Origin: Azospirillum halopraeferens DSM 3675
GTDB taxonomy: Bacteria > Pseudomonadota > Alphaproteobacteria > Azospirillales > Azospirillaceae
DNA length: 64,000 nucleotides
Assembly: GCF_000429625.1 (NCBI RefSeq)
Contig: NZ_AUCF01000010.1
Location: 62,001 to 126,000 of the forward strand
Direction: 5' to 3'
Below are positions 1-8,835 of the stretch, one piece after another (the first letter of the stretch is position 1; every line of letters starts with the position of its first letter). Made by a program: the position numbers and the translations under genes. The notes under the pieces are model-generated. The model was not told the DNA's origin and searched no databases. It was given only the letters and a program-made list of their open reading frames with translations.

Positions 1-601
1 TGTAAGACAGCTCCTGCGTCAGGTCGTCCACGCGATCGGTGATGTACTGGTCGGCATTCTCGGTGATCCCCAGCTTTTCGGCGATGGCGGCGAAGGCGGA
101 CTTCAGGCGTGCCTTGGTCTGGGGGTCCTCGACGATCTGCTCCAGCTCGTCGATGTCGACGACGATCATCTCGCTGCCGGTGATCCACGAGACGAGCTGC
201 ACCGTCAGGCGGCCGCGGGCGACCAGCCGATGCTTGTCGTCCACCGACCAGGACGCGGACCCGTCGAGGAGTTCGCCGGGAATCTTCTCGCCGGGGCGGA
301 TCTGCTTCACGTAGCGCAGGCCGCGGGCCACCGTGCCGAGCAGGCGGGAATCGTGGGAATCCTCGGCGATGTTGAAGGATTCCTTGAGCGTCTGGAAGGG
401 CAGCGCCGCCTTCAGGTCGCCCAGCGTGATGTTCAGGACCGGCTCCTTGGTCGTCGGGTCCGGGGCGAAGAACGCCCCCGACAAGGAGAAGATCTTGTGC
501 TGGAAATCGAAATGCGTGTCCCGCATCGGCGCGGGTGCGGCATCGGGCTCCCCGCCCGGCGCGGCATCCGCGGCAGCCTCAGGATCTGGGACGTCGGTCA
601 T
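1..601 (-). CDS. Hypothetical protein, 3' end cut by window edge
   Basis: An open reading frame runs on the minus strand from an ATG at 601 to the left edge without a stop, giving at least 200 residues. The first 25 residues are rich in Ala, Pro and Asp and look disordered. The rest is a soluble, mixed-charge domain with motifs such as FDFQHKIFSLSGAFF and ITLGDLKAALPF. I see no signal peptide or membrane segment. I do not recognise the family and assign no function. Codon use matches the neighbouring genes, so it is probably a real gene. The C-terminus lies outside the window. Confidence 0.6.
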   Translation of the reverse strand, partial: MTDVPDPEAAADAAPGGEPDAAPAPMRDTHFDFQHKIFSLSGAFFAPDPTTKEPVLNITLGDLKAALPFQTLKESFNIAEDSHDSRLLGTVARGLRYVKQIRPGEKIPGELLDGSASWSVDDKHRLVARGRLTVQLVSWITGSEMIVVDIDELEQIVEDPQTKARLKSAFAAIAEKLGITENADQYITDRVDDLTQELSY

Positions 602-707
602 GGTTCGCCCGGCTGGAAACGGCAGGATTATCCCTACAGGGAACGTCCGTTCTCCGCAATGCCGTTGCGGCGGCGATGGTCGGGGCGGTTGCCGGGACTC
701 ATGACGG

Positions 708-1988
708 TCACAGCAGATCGCGCAGGCGGAACCAGAGCATGGCCAGGACCAGCGCCGGGGTGCGCAGCATGGGGCCGCCGGGGAAGGGCATGTGGGGAAT
801 GCGGGCGAACACGTCCAGCCGCTCCGCCGTGCCCGCCACCGCCTCGGCGATGACCCGGCCGGCGATTCCCGCCAGCGCCACCCCGTGGCCGGAATAGCCG
901 TGGGCGAAGAAGGTGGTGGGGGTCAGCCGGCCGATGTGGGGCAGGCGGTTGACGGTGATGGCGACGTGGCCGCCCCACACCTGATCCGTGCGGACGTCCT
1001 TCAGCGCCGGGAAGACGCCGACCATCTTGCGTCGCAGGGCCTGCGCCAGCCCCGGATGGTCGAGGCCGGAATAGCTGACGCCGCCGCCGAACAGCAGCCG
1101 GTGATCGGCGGTGCGCCGGAAATAGTTCAGCACGAAGTTCATGTCCGACACCGCCACGTCGGCCGGCAGCAACGATGCGGCGCGCTCCGCGCCCAGCGGT
1201 TCGGTGGTCAGCATGTAGGTGGCCACCGGCATGATCATGCCCGACAGGGCCGGCACCAGCCCGTTCATGTAGGCGTTGCCGGCCAGCACCAGGTGGTCGG
1301 CGCGCACCGTCCCGCCGGGCGTGCGCACCAGGGGCTTGGGGCCGGTGTCCAGCGCCACCGCCCGCGACCTCTCGAACAGGTGCACGCCCGCGGCAACCGC
1401 GGCGTCGGCCAGGCCGAGGGCGTAGTTCAGCGGGTGCAGGTGGCCGCTGCCGGCGTCGTACAGGCCGCCGATGTAGCCGGGGCTGCGCACGAAGGCGGCC
1501 ATCCGCTCCCGGTCCAGCCGTTCGCAGCGGTCGTAGCCGTAGCCCTCGCGCAGCTCCCGCTCCATGCCCGCGAGTTCGGCAACGTGCCGCTCCTTGAGGG
1601 CGGCCAGCACGTACCCCCATGTGAGATCGCAGCGGATGGCGTGGCGCTCCACCCGCTCCGCCAGCAGGGCCTTCGCCTCCTCGTTCAGGTCCCACAGGGC
1701 GCGGGCGTCGTCGCGGCCGACCCGGCGCTCGACGTCGGCCATCGGCTTGTTGTAGCCGGTGATGATCTGCCCGCCGTTGCGTCCCGAGGCGCCCCAGCCC
1801 ACCCGCTCCGCCTCCAGCAGGGTGACGTCATAGCCCCGCTCGCGCAGTTCCAGCGCCGCCATCAGGCCGGTGTAGCCGCCGCCCACCACGCAGACGTCGC
1901 ACCGCCGCTCCCCCTCCAGCACGGGATGGACGGGGTGGGGGTTGGCCGTGTCGGCGTACCAGGAGCGCGGGAAGGGCACGGGCGTCAT
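708..1988 (-). CDS. FAD-dependent oxidoreductase, gamma-glutamylputrescine oxidase-like (PuuB/OrdL family)
   Basis: This is a 426-residue DAO-fold flavoenzyme. The N-terminal dinucleotide-binding loop VVGGGYTG is followed by the WGASGRNGGQ segment typical of gamma-glutamylputrescine oxidases and related amine oxidases. Length is normal for the family. The expected reaction is oxidative deamination of a gamma-glutamyl-amine with release of H2O2. It is transcribed divergently from the glutamine-synthetase-like gene at 2201, the enzyme that would make its substrate in the Puu putrescine pathway, and that pairing supports the call. The ATG at 1988 has no strong ribosome binding site. Related enzymes act on other amines, so the exact substrate is inferred. 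Confidence 0.8.
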   Translation of the reverse strand: MTPVPFPRSWYADTANPHPVHPVLEGERRCDVCVVGGGYTGLMAALELRERGYDVTLLEAERVGWGASGRNGGQIITGYNKPMADVERRVGRDDARALWDLNEEAKALLAERVERHAIRCDLTWGYVLAALKERHVAELAGMERELREGYGYDRCERLDRERMAAFVRSPGYIGGLYDAGSGHLHPLNYALGLADAAVAAGVHLFERSRAVALDTGPKPLVRTPGGTVRADHLVLAGNAYMNGLVPALSGMIMPVATYMLTTEPLGAERAASLLPADVAVSDMNFVLNYFRRTADHRLLFGGGVSYSGLDHPGLAQALRRKMVGVFPALKDVRTDQVWGGHVAITVNRLPHIGRLTPTTFFAHGYSGHGVALAGIAGRVIAEAVAGTAERLDVFARIPHMPFPGGPMLRTPALVLAMLWFRLRDLL

Positions 1989-2200
1989 GGCCGGGCAGTT
2001 AAGAGGGCGGCGGCGGTGGCGTCAACAACCCCCGTCCGCATGCCGGCCCTGCGGCCCCGGAGGCGAAACCGCCGGAAAACGGCCGGGGACGACGGAATTG
2101 TCGGGGAACACTGGCGTCCGCCCCCCGTCCGGCCCCATATTGACGTGGTCTTCAACAATAAGGAGGCCGTCCGCCGTTTCCCGTGCGGACCGTTTCGTTC

Positions 2201-3544
2201 ATGGCTTTCATGGATGACTTCATCAAGAAGAACCGTATTACGGAAGTCGAATGCCTCGTCCCGGACATGTCCGGCATCGCCCGCGGCAAGATCGTCCCGG
2301 CGGAGAAGTTCCTGCGCATCCTGCGCGACCGCGGCCTGCGGCTGCCGGAAGCGATCTTCGTGCAGACCGTCACCGGCGAGTATCCGGACGACGACGACAT
2401 CACCTCGGACGAGAACTCCGACATCTACATGATCCCGGACGAACGGACGATCCGCTTCGTGCCGTGGTACAAGGAACCCACCGGCCAGGTCATCACCGAC
2501 TGCGTCTACGCCGACGGCAACCCCGTGGACTTCTCGCCGCGCCATGTGCTCAAGCGCGTGCTGAAGCTCTATGAGGACCGGGGGTGGAAGCCGGTGGTGG
2601 CGCCGGAGCTGGAGTTCTTCCTGGTCCAGGTCAACAAGGACCCCGATTACCCGCTGGTGCCGCCGGTCGGCCGCAACGGCCGGGTGGAGAGCGGTCGCCA
2701 GGCCTTCGGCATCGACGCGGTCAACGAATTCGATCCGATCTTCGAAGACATCTACGATTTCTGCGAGGTGCAGGACATCGACATCGACACCCTGACCCAT
2801 GAGGCCGGGGCGGCACAGATCGAGATCAACTTCAACCACGGGGAGCCGCTGGAACTGGCCGACCAGGCGTTCCTGTTCAAGCGCACGGCGCGCGAGGCGG
2901 CGATCCGCCACCAGGTCTACGCCACCTTCATGGCCAAGCCCATGCAGAACGAGCCGGGCAGCGCCATGCACATCCACCAGTCGGTGGTGGACAAGGACAG
3001 CGGGCGCAACCTGTTCGCCAATCCCGACGGTTCCGACAGCGCGCTGTTCATGTCGCACCTGGCGGGTCTGCAGAAGTTCCTGCCCTACGTGATGCCGCTG
3101 CTGGCGCCCAACGTGAACAGCTACCGGCGCCTGGTCCCCAATTCCGACGCGCCGATCAACGTCCACTGGGGCCGCGACAACCGCACCACCGGTCTGCGCG
3201 TGCCGGTGTCGCAGCCCGACGCCCGGCGGGTGGAGAACCGCGTCGCCGGGGCCGATGCCAACCCCTACCTCGCCATCGCCGCGTCGCTGGCCTGCGGCTG
3301 GCTGGGGATGGAGCAGGGGCTGGAGCCGACGGATCCCATCAAGGGCTCCGCCTACCGGCTGGCCTTCACGCTGCCCCGCCACCAGGGCGATGCGTTGGCC
3401 CGCTTCAACGCCTGCAAGCCGCTGCGCGAGGTGCTGGGGGAGAAGTTCATTGCCGCCTTCACCTGCGTGAAGGAGGCGGAGTACGAAGCCTACCACCGCG
3501 TCATCAGCTCGTGGGAGCGCGAGAACCTGCTGCTGAACGTGTGA
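2201..3544 (+). CDS. Glutamine synthetase family protein, gamma-glutamylputrescine synthetase-like (PuuA)
   Basis: This 447-residue type I glutamine-synthetase-fold protein carries the ELEFFLV metal-binding segment, the GSAMHIHQS loop and the DNRTTGLRVP nucleotide/glutamate loop. It is shorter than GlnA (about 470) and fits the PuuA/GlnT-like group that ligates glutamate to amines such as putrescine. The divergent PuuB-like oxidase next door supports a polyamine-degradation role. A GTG at 2183 extends the frame by six codons and lies about 16 nt after the AAGGAGG at 2160-2166. I prefer the ATG at 2201, where family homology begins, although its spacing to that site is long. A third candidate is the ATG at 2210. 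Confidence 0.82.
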   Translation: MAFMDDFIKKNRITEVECLVPDMSGIARGKIVPAEKFLRILRDRGLRLPEAIFVQTVTGEYPDDDDITSDENSDIYMIPDERTIRFVPWYKEPTGQVITDCVYADGNPVDFSPRHVLKRVLKLYEDRGWKPVVAPELEFFLVQVNKDPDYPLVPPVGRNGRVESGRQAFGIDAVNEFDPIFEDIYDFCEVQDIDIDTLTHEAGAAQIEINFNHGEPLELADQAFLFKRTAREAAIRHQVYATFMAKPMQNEPGSAMHIHQSVVDKDSGRNLFANPDGSDSALFMSHLAGLQKFLPYVMPLLAPNVNSYRRLVPNSDAPINVHWGRDNRTTGLRVPVSQPDARRVENRVAGADANPYLAIAASLACGWLGMEQGLEPTDPIKGSAYRLAFTLPRHQGDALARFNACKPLREVLGEKFIAAFTCVKEAEYEAYHRVISSWERENLLLNV

Positions 3545-3548
3545 TGCC

Positions 3549-3569
3549 GGTGCCGCCCGTGGCGGCACC
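3549..3569 (+). terminator. Hairpin after the PuuA-like gene
   Basis: A perfect 9-bp stem (ggtgccgcc / ggcggcacc) with a 3-nt loop starts four bases after the stop codon. There is only a weak pyrimidine tract after it (cttcccc), so it may be an inefficient intrinsic terminator or a 3'-end stabilising hairpin. Confidence 0.5.
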
Positions 3570-3697
3570 CTTCCCCGGTTTCGGTTCTGAACGGGCAGGG
3601 GCGATTGAGTCAAATGTCACGCAAAGACGCGCTTCAGTAATCGAATAAGTATAAGATTTCTCGCCTTCTAAAATACCCGAATTTGACGAGCGCTTCC

Positions 3698-3734
3698 GCC
3701 AGGATTACCGTATTCGGCGAATGGTAATCCTGGC
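3698..3734 (+). promoter_or_regulatory. Perfect 12-bp inverted repeat upstream of the FliL-like gene
   Basis: The arms gccaggattacc (3698-3709) and ggtaatcctggc (3723-3734) are perfect complements, and a shorter attcg/cgaat dyad sits in the spacer. It lies in an unusually AT-rich stretch (about 3600-3725) and covers the first possible ATG at 3721. I read it as an operator or a leader hairpin, with the gene starting at 3748. There is no T tract, so a terminator is less likely. Confidence 0.5.
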
Positions 3735-3747
3735 AGGGCGGACGGCG

Positions 3748-4245
3748 ATGGCGCGGGGCGGCGGAAGATCGCAGAATGGGGCGGCGCGCCCGGCGCGGTT
3801 CGAGCGGTTTCCCGGCGGGCTGGTCGTCGTGATGCTGCTGATCCTCTGCACGCTGGTCCTGGTGGGGGCGGGCGGGGCGATGCTGCTTCAGGTCGGGCCG
3901 GCCCACGCGGCCCGCCACGCCGCGGACGGCCCGCGCAAGGCCATGGGCGCCCTGGCCGCGCTGCCGGCCATGGAGTTCACCCTCGCCGACGACCGCCGGG
4001 TCCACACGGTGAACCTGAAGGTGACGCTGGAGTTCGCCCCCGGCACCGATGCGGAGGCGTTGCAGCAGGCCATCCCGCGCGTCGCCATGGCGGTCAGCGG
4101 CCGTATGATCGAGGCGCAGCCCGCCGACCTGTCCGGCGGCTCCGGCACCGCCTTCGTCAAGCAGCAGGTCAGCATCGCCGCCAACCGCGAACTGGCGCCG
4201 CTCAAGGTCCGCTCGGTAATGCTGCAACATTTCCTGGTGCGCTGA
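3748..4245 (+). CDS. Single-pass membrane protein, FliL-like
   Basis: The protein has 165 residues: a basic N-terminus, one transmembrane helix at about residues 19-44, and an extracytoplasmic domain of about 115 residues. The domain pattern (a 'VNLKVTLEF' strand, a helix, and a final LKVRSVMLQHFLVR strand) resembles FliL-type flagellar stator-associated proteins, but there are no flagellar neighbours, so this is a resemblance only. The in-frame ATG at 3721 lies inside a perfect inverted repeat and lacks a ribosome binding site. The ATG at 3748 follows an agggcgg sequence and is preferred. It is 69 bp upstream of glutathione reductase and co-directional. Confidence 0.5.
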   Translation: MARGGGRSQNGAARPARFERFPGGLVVVMLLILCTLVLVGAGGAMLLQVGPAHAARHAADGPRKAMGALAALPAMEFTLADDRRVHTVNLKVTLEFAPGTDAEALQQAIPRVAMAVSGRMIEAQPADLSGGSGTAFVKQQVSIAANRELAPLKVRSVMLQHFLVR

Positions 4246-4314
4246 CGCCCCCTCGACAGTCCGGCGGGAATGGGGAACACTCCGCTCCGATCCAAGGGAC
4301 GGAAGGAGAGCGTC

Positions 4315-5682
4315 GTGGCCGAGTTCGATTTCGACCTGTTCACCATCGGCGCCGGTTCCGGCGGCGTGGCCGCCAGCCGCCGCGCCGCCGCGTTCGGCGC
4401 GCGGGTCGGCATCTGCGAGGGCAGCCGCGTCGGCGGCACCTGCGTGATCCGCGGCTGCGTGCCCAAGAAGCTGCTGGTCTACGCCAGCCAGTTCCGCGAC
4501 GCCTTCGCGGACGCCTGCGGCTACGGCTGGGACTCCCACGTCCCCGCCTTCGACTGGCCCACCCTGATCGCCAACAAGGACAAGGAGATCGACCGGCTGA
4601 ACGGCATCTACATCGGGATGCTGGAAAAGGCCGGGGTGACGCTGGTGCATGGCCACGGCCGCCTGATCGACTCCCACACGGTGGAGGTGGCGGGGCGCCG
4701 CTACACCGCGCGGCGCATCCTGATCGCCACGGGCGGCTGGCCGGTGCTGCCGCGGGTGCCCGGCATCGACCACGCGGTCACTTCCAACGAGGCGCTGCAC
4801 CTGGGCCATCTGCCGCATTCCATCCTCATCATCGGCGGCGGCTACATCGCGGTGGAGTTCGCCGGCATCTTCCGCGGCCTGGGTGCGGAGGTGACGCTGA
4901 TGATCCGCGGCGAGGAGCTGCTGAACGGATTCGACGACGACATCCGCGTGGCGCTGGCCCGCGAACTGCGCAAGCGCGGCATCGAAATCCTGGCGCGCAC
5001 CCGCATCGAGTCGATCGCCGAAGGGCCGGGCGGCTTCACCGTCACCGACCATCTCGGGCGCGAGCACTCGGCCGGTCTGGTCATGGCGGCGACCGGGCGG
5101 CGGCCCAACACCCGCGACCTGGGCCTGGAGGAGATCGGCGTGGAGCTGACCAAGGACGGCGCCGTCAAGGTCGACGAGTGGTCGCGCAGCAGCGTGGAGT
5201 CCGTCTACGCCATCGGCGACGTCACCGACCGCGTCAACCTCACCCCCGTTGCCATTGCCGAGGGGCGGGCGCTGGCCGAGACGCTGTTCAACAACAACCC
5301 CATGACGGTCAGCTACACCAACATCCCGACGGGGGTGTTCTCGCTGCCGCCTCTGGGCACCGTCGGCCTGACCGAAGCGGAGGCGCGCGCCCGGTTTGCC
5401 CGGGTGGACATCTACCGCACCGACTTCCGGCCGATGAAGCACACCCTGTCCGGGCGGGACGAGCGCATCCTGATGAAGCTGGTGGTGGACGGCGAGAGCC
5501 AGCGCGTGCTCGGCTGCCACATGATGGGCATGGACGCGCCGGAGATCGTGCAGGGGCTGGCCGTTGCGCTGAACTGCGGCGCCACCAAACAGGACTTCGA
5601 CCGCACCATCGCCCTGCACCCCTCCACGGCGGAGGAATTCGTGCTGCTGCGCGAGAAGGTGCCGGACCCGCCGGCGGCCTGA
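4315..5682 (+). CDS. gor: Glutathione-disulfide reductase
   Basis: This 455-residue NADPH-dependent flavoprotein disulfide reductase keeps cytosolic glutathione reduced. It has the FAD loop GAGSGG (residues 12-17), the redox-active cysteine pair C43-x4-C48 in the GGTCVIRGCVPKK motif, an NAD(P)H-binding loop GGGYIAVEFAG near residue 175, and the C-terminal HPSTAEE catalytic His-Glu motif. Length is normal. The start chosen is GTG 4315, six bases after GGAAGGAG (4301-4308). The upstream ATG at 4270 would add 15 unconserved residues. The next gene is manganese catalase, so the pair forms an oxidative-stress group, although the catalase seems to have its own promoter. Confidence 0.93.
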   Translation: MAEFDFDLFTIGAGSGGVAASRRAAAFGARVGICEGSRVGGTCVIRGCVPKKLLVYASQFRDAFADACGYGWDSHVPAFDWPTLIANKDKEIDRLNGIYIGMLEKAGVTLVHGHGRLIDSHTVEVAGRRYTARRILIATGGWPVLPRVPGIDHAVTSNEALHLGHLPHSILIIGGGYIAVEFAGIFRGLGAEVTLMIRGEELLNGFDDDIRVALARELRKRGIEILARTRIESIAEGPGGFTVTDHLGREHSAGLVMAATGRRPNTRDLGLEEIGVELTKDGAVKVDEWSRSSVESVYAIGDVTDRVNLTPVAIAEGRALAETLFNNNPMTVSYTNIPTGVFSLPPLGTVGLTEAEARARFARVDIYRTDFRPMKHTLSGRDERILMKLVVDGESQRVLGCHMMGMDAPEIVQGLAVALNCGATKQDFDRTIALHPSTAEEFVLLREKVPDPPAA

Positions 5683-5688
5683 ATTCCT

Positions 5689-5714
5689 GGAACGCTTCTA
5701 ATCGGCTCCCTGTT
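5689..5714 (+). promoter_or_regulatory. Candidate EcfG-type general-stress promoter for the Mn-catalase gene
   Basis: GGAAC (5689-5693) is followed by a 17-nt spacer and TGTT (5711-5714), close to the alphaproteobacterial EcfG consensus (GGAAC, 17-18 nt, CGTT). It lies 88 bp before the catalase ATG. The same pattern with the same spacing occurs at 36127-36152. Its use is inferred. Confidence 0.45.
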
Positions 5715-5801
5715 GGGGGATGGCGTGGGCGCACCGTCGGTCAGCTCGGATCGGCGGCGCGCCCGATGCCGCTCCATTTCTCCGGGAGGAGTCCCTCTGC
5801 C

Positions 5802-6704
5802 ATGTTCATGCACAACAAGCGCCTGATGTACACGGTGCGGGTTTCGGAGCCCAACCCGAAGCTTGCCAGCCTGATGCTGGAGCAGTTCGGGGGCCCGCAG
5901 GGTGAGCTGGCCGCTGCCATGCGTTACTTCACGCAAGGAATCGCCGACGAGGATCCGGGCCGCAAGGACATGCTGATCGACATCGCCACCGAGGAGCTGA
6001 GCCATCTGGAGGTGATCGGCTCCATCGTGGCCATGCTGACCAAGGGCGTGAAGGGCAAGCTGGCCGAAGGGGCGGAAGAGACCACCGACATGCTGGCCAA
6101 CATCACCCAGGGCAACGGCAGCCACACGCTGTCACTGCTCTACGGCGGCGGGCCGGCGCTGGTGAACTCCGCCGGTCAGCTCTGGAACGCCGGCTACATC
6201 GACTCCATCGGCGAGCCGACGGCGGACCTGCGCTCCAACCTCGCCGCCGAGGCGCGGGCCAAGATCATCTACGAGCGTCTGATGAACGTGACGGACGATC
6301 CCGGAGTCCGGGAGGCCCTGGGTTTCCTGATGACGCGCGAGGTGGCTCACCAGAAGATGTTCGAGAAGGCGCTCTACGCCATCGAGAACAATTTCCCGCC
6401 GGGCAAGCTGCCGGGCGTGCCGGAGTACACGGACAAGTACTACAACATGAGCCAGGGCCCCGGCGACATGCGCGGCCCGTGGAACCAGGGCGACCAGTGG
6501 GAGTATGTGGACGCCCGTCCCGATCAGCAGGCGGTGGACGGCGGCGACGGCAACGCCTCGGTGCGCATGGCGGCGGCCGAGATCGCTGCGGTCGACAAGC
6601 TTGCCGCGCGCACCAAGTCGCGCCCGGACATCGACCCCACCACGGGCGCCGACCTGGGCGCCGGGCCGGGGGCCGGGAAGACCAAACCCGTCAAGCAGGT
6701 CTAA
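5802..6704 (+). CDS. Manganese catalase
   Basis: This 300-residue non-heme catalase uses a dinuclear Mn centre to dismutate H2O2. The expected ligands are visible: E35 (PQGELAAAMRYF), E65 and H68 (EELSHLEVIG), E150 (AAEARAKIIYERL) and H183 (TREVAHQKMF), with spacing matching the Lactobacillus-type enzyme. The ATG at 5802 is preceded by GGGAGGA at 5784-5790. The open frame continues upstream to 5178 over gor, but that part is a shadow. The last 70 residues are hydrophilic and probably a flexible tail. It ends 12 bp from the convergent AmpG-like gene, with a shared hairpin between. Confidence 0.92.
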   Translation: MFMHNKRLMYTVRVSEPNPKLASLMLEQFGGPQGELAAAMRYFTQGIADEDPGRKDMLIDIATEELSHLEVIGSIVAMLTKGVKGKLAEGAEETTDMLANITQGNGSHTLSLLYGGGPALVNSAGQLWNAGYIDSIGEPTADLRSNLAAEARAKIIYERLMNVTDDPGVREALGFLMTREVAHQKMFEKALYAIENNFPPGKLPGVPEYTDKYYNMSQGPGDMRGPWNQGDQWEYVDARPDQQAVDGGDGNASVRMAAAEIAAVDKLAARTKSRPDIDPTTGADLGAGPGAGKTKPVKQV

Positions 6705-6716
6705 GGAATCGTTCGT

Positions 6717-8099
6717 CTAATGGGCGGAGCCGGCGACCGCCGGCTCCGCCGCCTCCGGCCGTTGTTCGGGGATGGGCTCGCGCCGCATCACCCCCATCAG
6801 CCACAGCAGGATCAGCAGCCCCGGCACGGCCCCGCCCATGGACAGCAGGAAGAAGGCGGGCCAGCTCATCTGGTCGGCCAGCCAGCCGGAGGAGGCGCCG
6901 AACAGGTCGCCGCCCAGCTTGTAGAAGCTGGACAGCAGCGCGTATTGCGTCGCCGTGTAGGAGACGTTGCACAGGCTGGAGAGATAGGCGACGAAGGCGG
7001 CCGTGGCGATGCCGCCGCACACGTTTTCCACCGCCACCGTCACCGCCAGCATGCCCACGTCGCGACCCACCAGGGCCAGCGCCACGAAGCCCAGGTTGGA
7101 CACCATCTGGGCGATGCCGCCGACCAGCAGGCCGCGCAGCACGCCCACCCGGCTGACCAGAATGCCGCCCGCCAGGCCGCCGACGATCGTGGCCCACAGG
7201 CCGAAGACCTTGGTGACGTTGGCGATCTCCGTCTTCTCGAAACCCAGGTCGACGTAGAACGGGGCGGCCATGACCCCGGCCAGCACGTCGCCCAGCTTGT
7301 AGCAGGCGATGAACGCCAGGATCGCCACCCAGGCCCGGCGCGTCATGAACTGGGCGAACGGCGCCACCACCGCGCCGTAGAGCCAGGCCAGCGCCTCCGC
7401 CCGCCGGCCGTGCAGATGGGGCCGTGCCTCCAGCCACTGCGCCACATGCCGTTCGCGCGCCACCATTTCCGGCGATTGCGCCACCTTGGGTTCGCGGGTC
7501 AGCAGCACGGTGACCATGCCCACACCGACCAGCGCCGCCATGGCATAGTACGCGACGTGCCAGCCGAAGAAGCTGGCCAGGTAGAGCGCCCCCGCGCCCG
7601 ACGCCAGCATGCCGAAGCGGTAGCCCAGCACCAGCATGGCGGCGCCGGCCGCCTGCTGGTCCTCCTCCAGCAACTCCACCCGGTAGGCGTCGACGACGAT
7701 GTCCTGGCTGGCCGAGCAGAAGGCGACGATCACCGCGCACAGCGCCGTCCACCACAGGTCCTGCAAGGGATCCGTGGACCCCAGCCCGATCAGCGCCGCC
7801 ACCAGCGCCACCTGCGTGGTCAGGGCCCAGCCGCGGCGCCGGCCGAAGACCCGCGTCATCACCGGCAGGCGCAACCGGTCGATCAGCGGCGCCCACACGA
7901 ACTTCAGCGCGTAGGGCAGGGAGACCAGGGTGAACAGGCCGATGGCGGTGCGGCTGACACCGCCCTCGCGCAGCCACACCGACAGCGTTGCCCCGGTCAG
8001 CGCCAGAGGCAGCCCTTCGGAAAAGCCCAGGAACAGGATGGCGATCACCCGCCGGTCCAGGTAGACGGCGGCGGCTTGGCTCCACGACGACGCTTTCAC
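6717..8099 (-). CDS. MFS transporter, AmpG-like muropeptide permease
   Basis: This 460-residue multi-spanning inner-membrane protein begins VYLDRRVIAILFLGFSEGLPLAL and contains the FVWAPLIDRL and SASQDIVVDAYRVELL motifs characteristic of AmpG/PAT-family permeases. These import anhydromuropeptides in peptidoglycan recycling, and some homologues move acetyl-CoA or other solutes. About 12 transmembrane segments are evident. The start chosen is GTG 8099, preceded on the minus strand by GAGAGGAAG. The frame stays open upstream to 8312, but the extra 71 residues are Arg/Pro-rich and not conserved. No beta-lactamase or amidase gene is adjacent. Confidence 0.78.
   Translation of the reverse strand: MKASSWSQAAAVYLDRRVIAILFLGFSEGLPLALTGATLSVWLREGGVSRTAIGLFTLVSLPYALKFVWAPLIDRLRLPVMTRVFGRRRGWALTTQVALVAALIGLGSTDPLQDLWWTALCAVIVAFCSASQDIVVDAYRVELLEEDQQAAGAAMLVLGYRFGMLASGAGALYLASFFGWHVAYYAMAALVGVGMVTVLLTREPKVAQSPEMVARERHVAQWLEARPHLHGRRAEALAWLYGAVVAPFAQFMTRRAWVAILAFIACYKLGDVLAGVMAAPFYVDLGFEKTEIANVTKVFGLWATIVGGLAGGILVSRVGVLRGLLVGGIAQMVSNLGFVALALVGRDVGMLAVTVAVENVCGGIATAAFVAYLSSLCNVSYTATQYALLSSFYKLGGDLFGASSGWLADQMSWPAFFLLSMGGAVPGLLILLWLMGVMRREPIPEQRPEAAEPAVAGSAH
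6723..6750. terminator. 12-bp perfect hairpin between convergent genes
   Basis: The arms ggcggagccggc (6723-6734) and gccggctccgcc (6739-6750) form a perfect 12-bp stem with a GACC loop. It starts 18 bp after the Mn-catalase stop and lies inside the last codons of the convergent AmpG-like gene, so those codons double as a likely terminator. There is no strong T tract on either side. Confidence 0.6.
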
Positions 8100-8835
8100 C
8101 GGGCTTCCTCTCCAACGCGGCGCTGCTGCCCGGCGTTTATAGGCGGGCAATCGGGTGCCGGCCAGCCCGCAATCCGGTGACATCGGCGTCACCCCGGCAA
8201 GGGATGCGACACTATGACGCACAATGTGGGCCGGCAGCGGGCCGCTCCCATGCTGCTGCGCAATATCCGCAGTGAACCAAGGGTTTTGGCCTCGCCGAGC
8301 GCCGCTGAACAAGCGGCAACCCCTTGTGTTGCGAGCGGTTTGCAGCTTCTCCGGGATCGATTTTTCGGTAACTCGCGGAGATGATGATTTGCTACATTAG
8401 CAATCGCCAATCATCACTGTCGCCGACCGGTGCGAGAAACCGGGCCGCACCCCCGCCACCCGGGGGAAACGGCAACCGGGCAGCACACGCGGCCCGCCGG
8501 ACCGGACGACCAGGCCCGTTGAGGAGGAACGCACCTATGACCATGCACGGCCCCCCGTCGGCCGGGATGCGCCCGGACATCACCCCGGAGTCCGGACCCG
8601 CGGTGCGCTAGCCGCTTCACCCGGTTCCCCGCGACGACCGCTCGCCGCACCCGACCGGGAACCCGACATCCGTCCGCTCCGCCCGACCGCACCCGACCGG
8701 CAGCACCGCCGACCGGCGGGGCGGAACGGTCGCTTGCGCCCTGCCGGGGCCGCGGCGGACGGGCACCGCCACCAGAGCACCCCCGGGCCGCCGCTCCGCA
8801 CCGGGGAGATCAGGGACCACCAGGGAGATTGCCGC
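8100..8835. other. Long gap between the AmpG-like gene and fccA
   Basis: These 736 bp hold no convincing conserved gene. An AT-richer patch at about 8340-8420 may contain promoters for one or both flanking genes. From 8420 on the sequence is very GC-rich and includes one short reading frame with a good ribosome binding site (8537-8611) and a 14-bp direct repeat, ccgcacccgaccgg, at 8645-8658 and 8687-8700. The leader of the fcc operon must lie here. Confidence 0.6.
8537..8611 (+). CDS. Possible 24-residue leader peptide
   Basis: An ATG at 8537 follows GAGGAGGAAC (8521-8530) at good spacing and opens a 24-codon frame ending in TAG at 8609-8611. The peptide is Pro/Gly-rich with no recognisable feature. 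The strong ribosome binding site ahead of such a short frame could mark a regulatory leader of the sulfur operon, a decayed gene start, or chance. Confidence 0.25.
   Translation: MTMHGPPSAGMRPDITPESGPAVR

Noticed and set aside
5178..5801. N-terminal extension of the Mn-catalase frame
   Set aside because: It overlaps gor and has no homology; the ATG at 5802 has a ribosome binding site and the catalase N-terminus.
8381..8611. 76-residue frame containing the small peptide
   Set aside because: The longer version is Pro/Arg/Gly-rich with no ribosome binding site at its start; only the last 24 codons have one.
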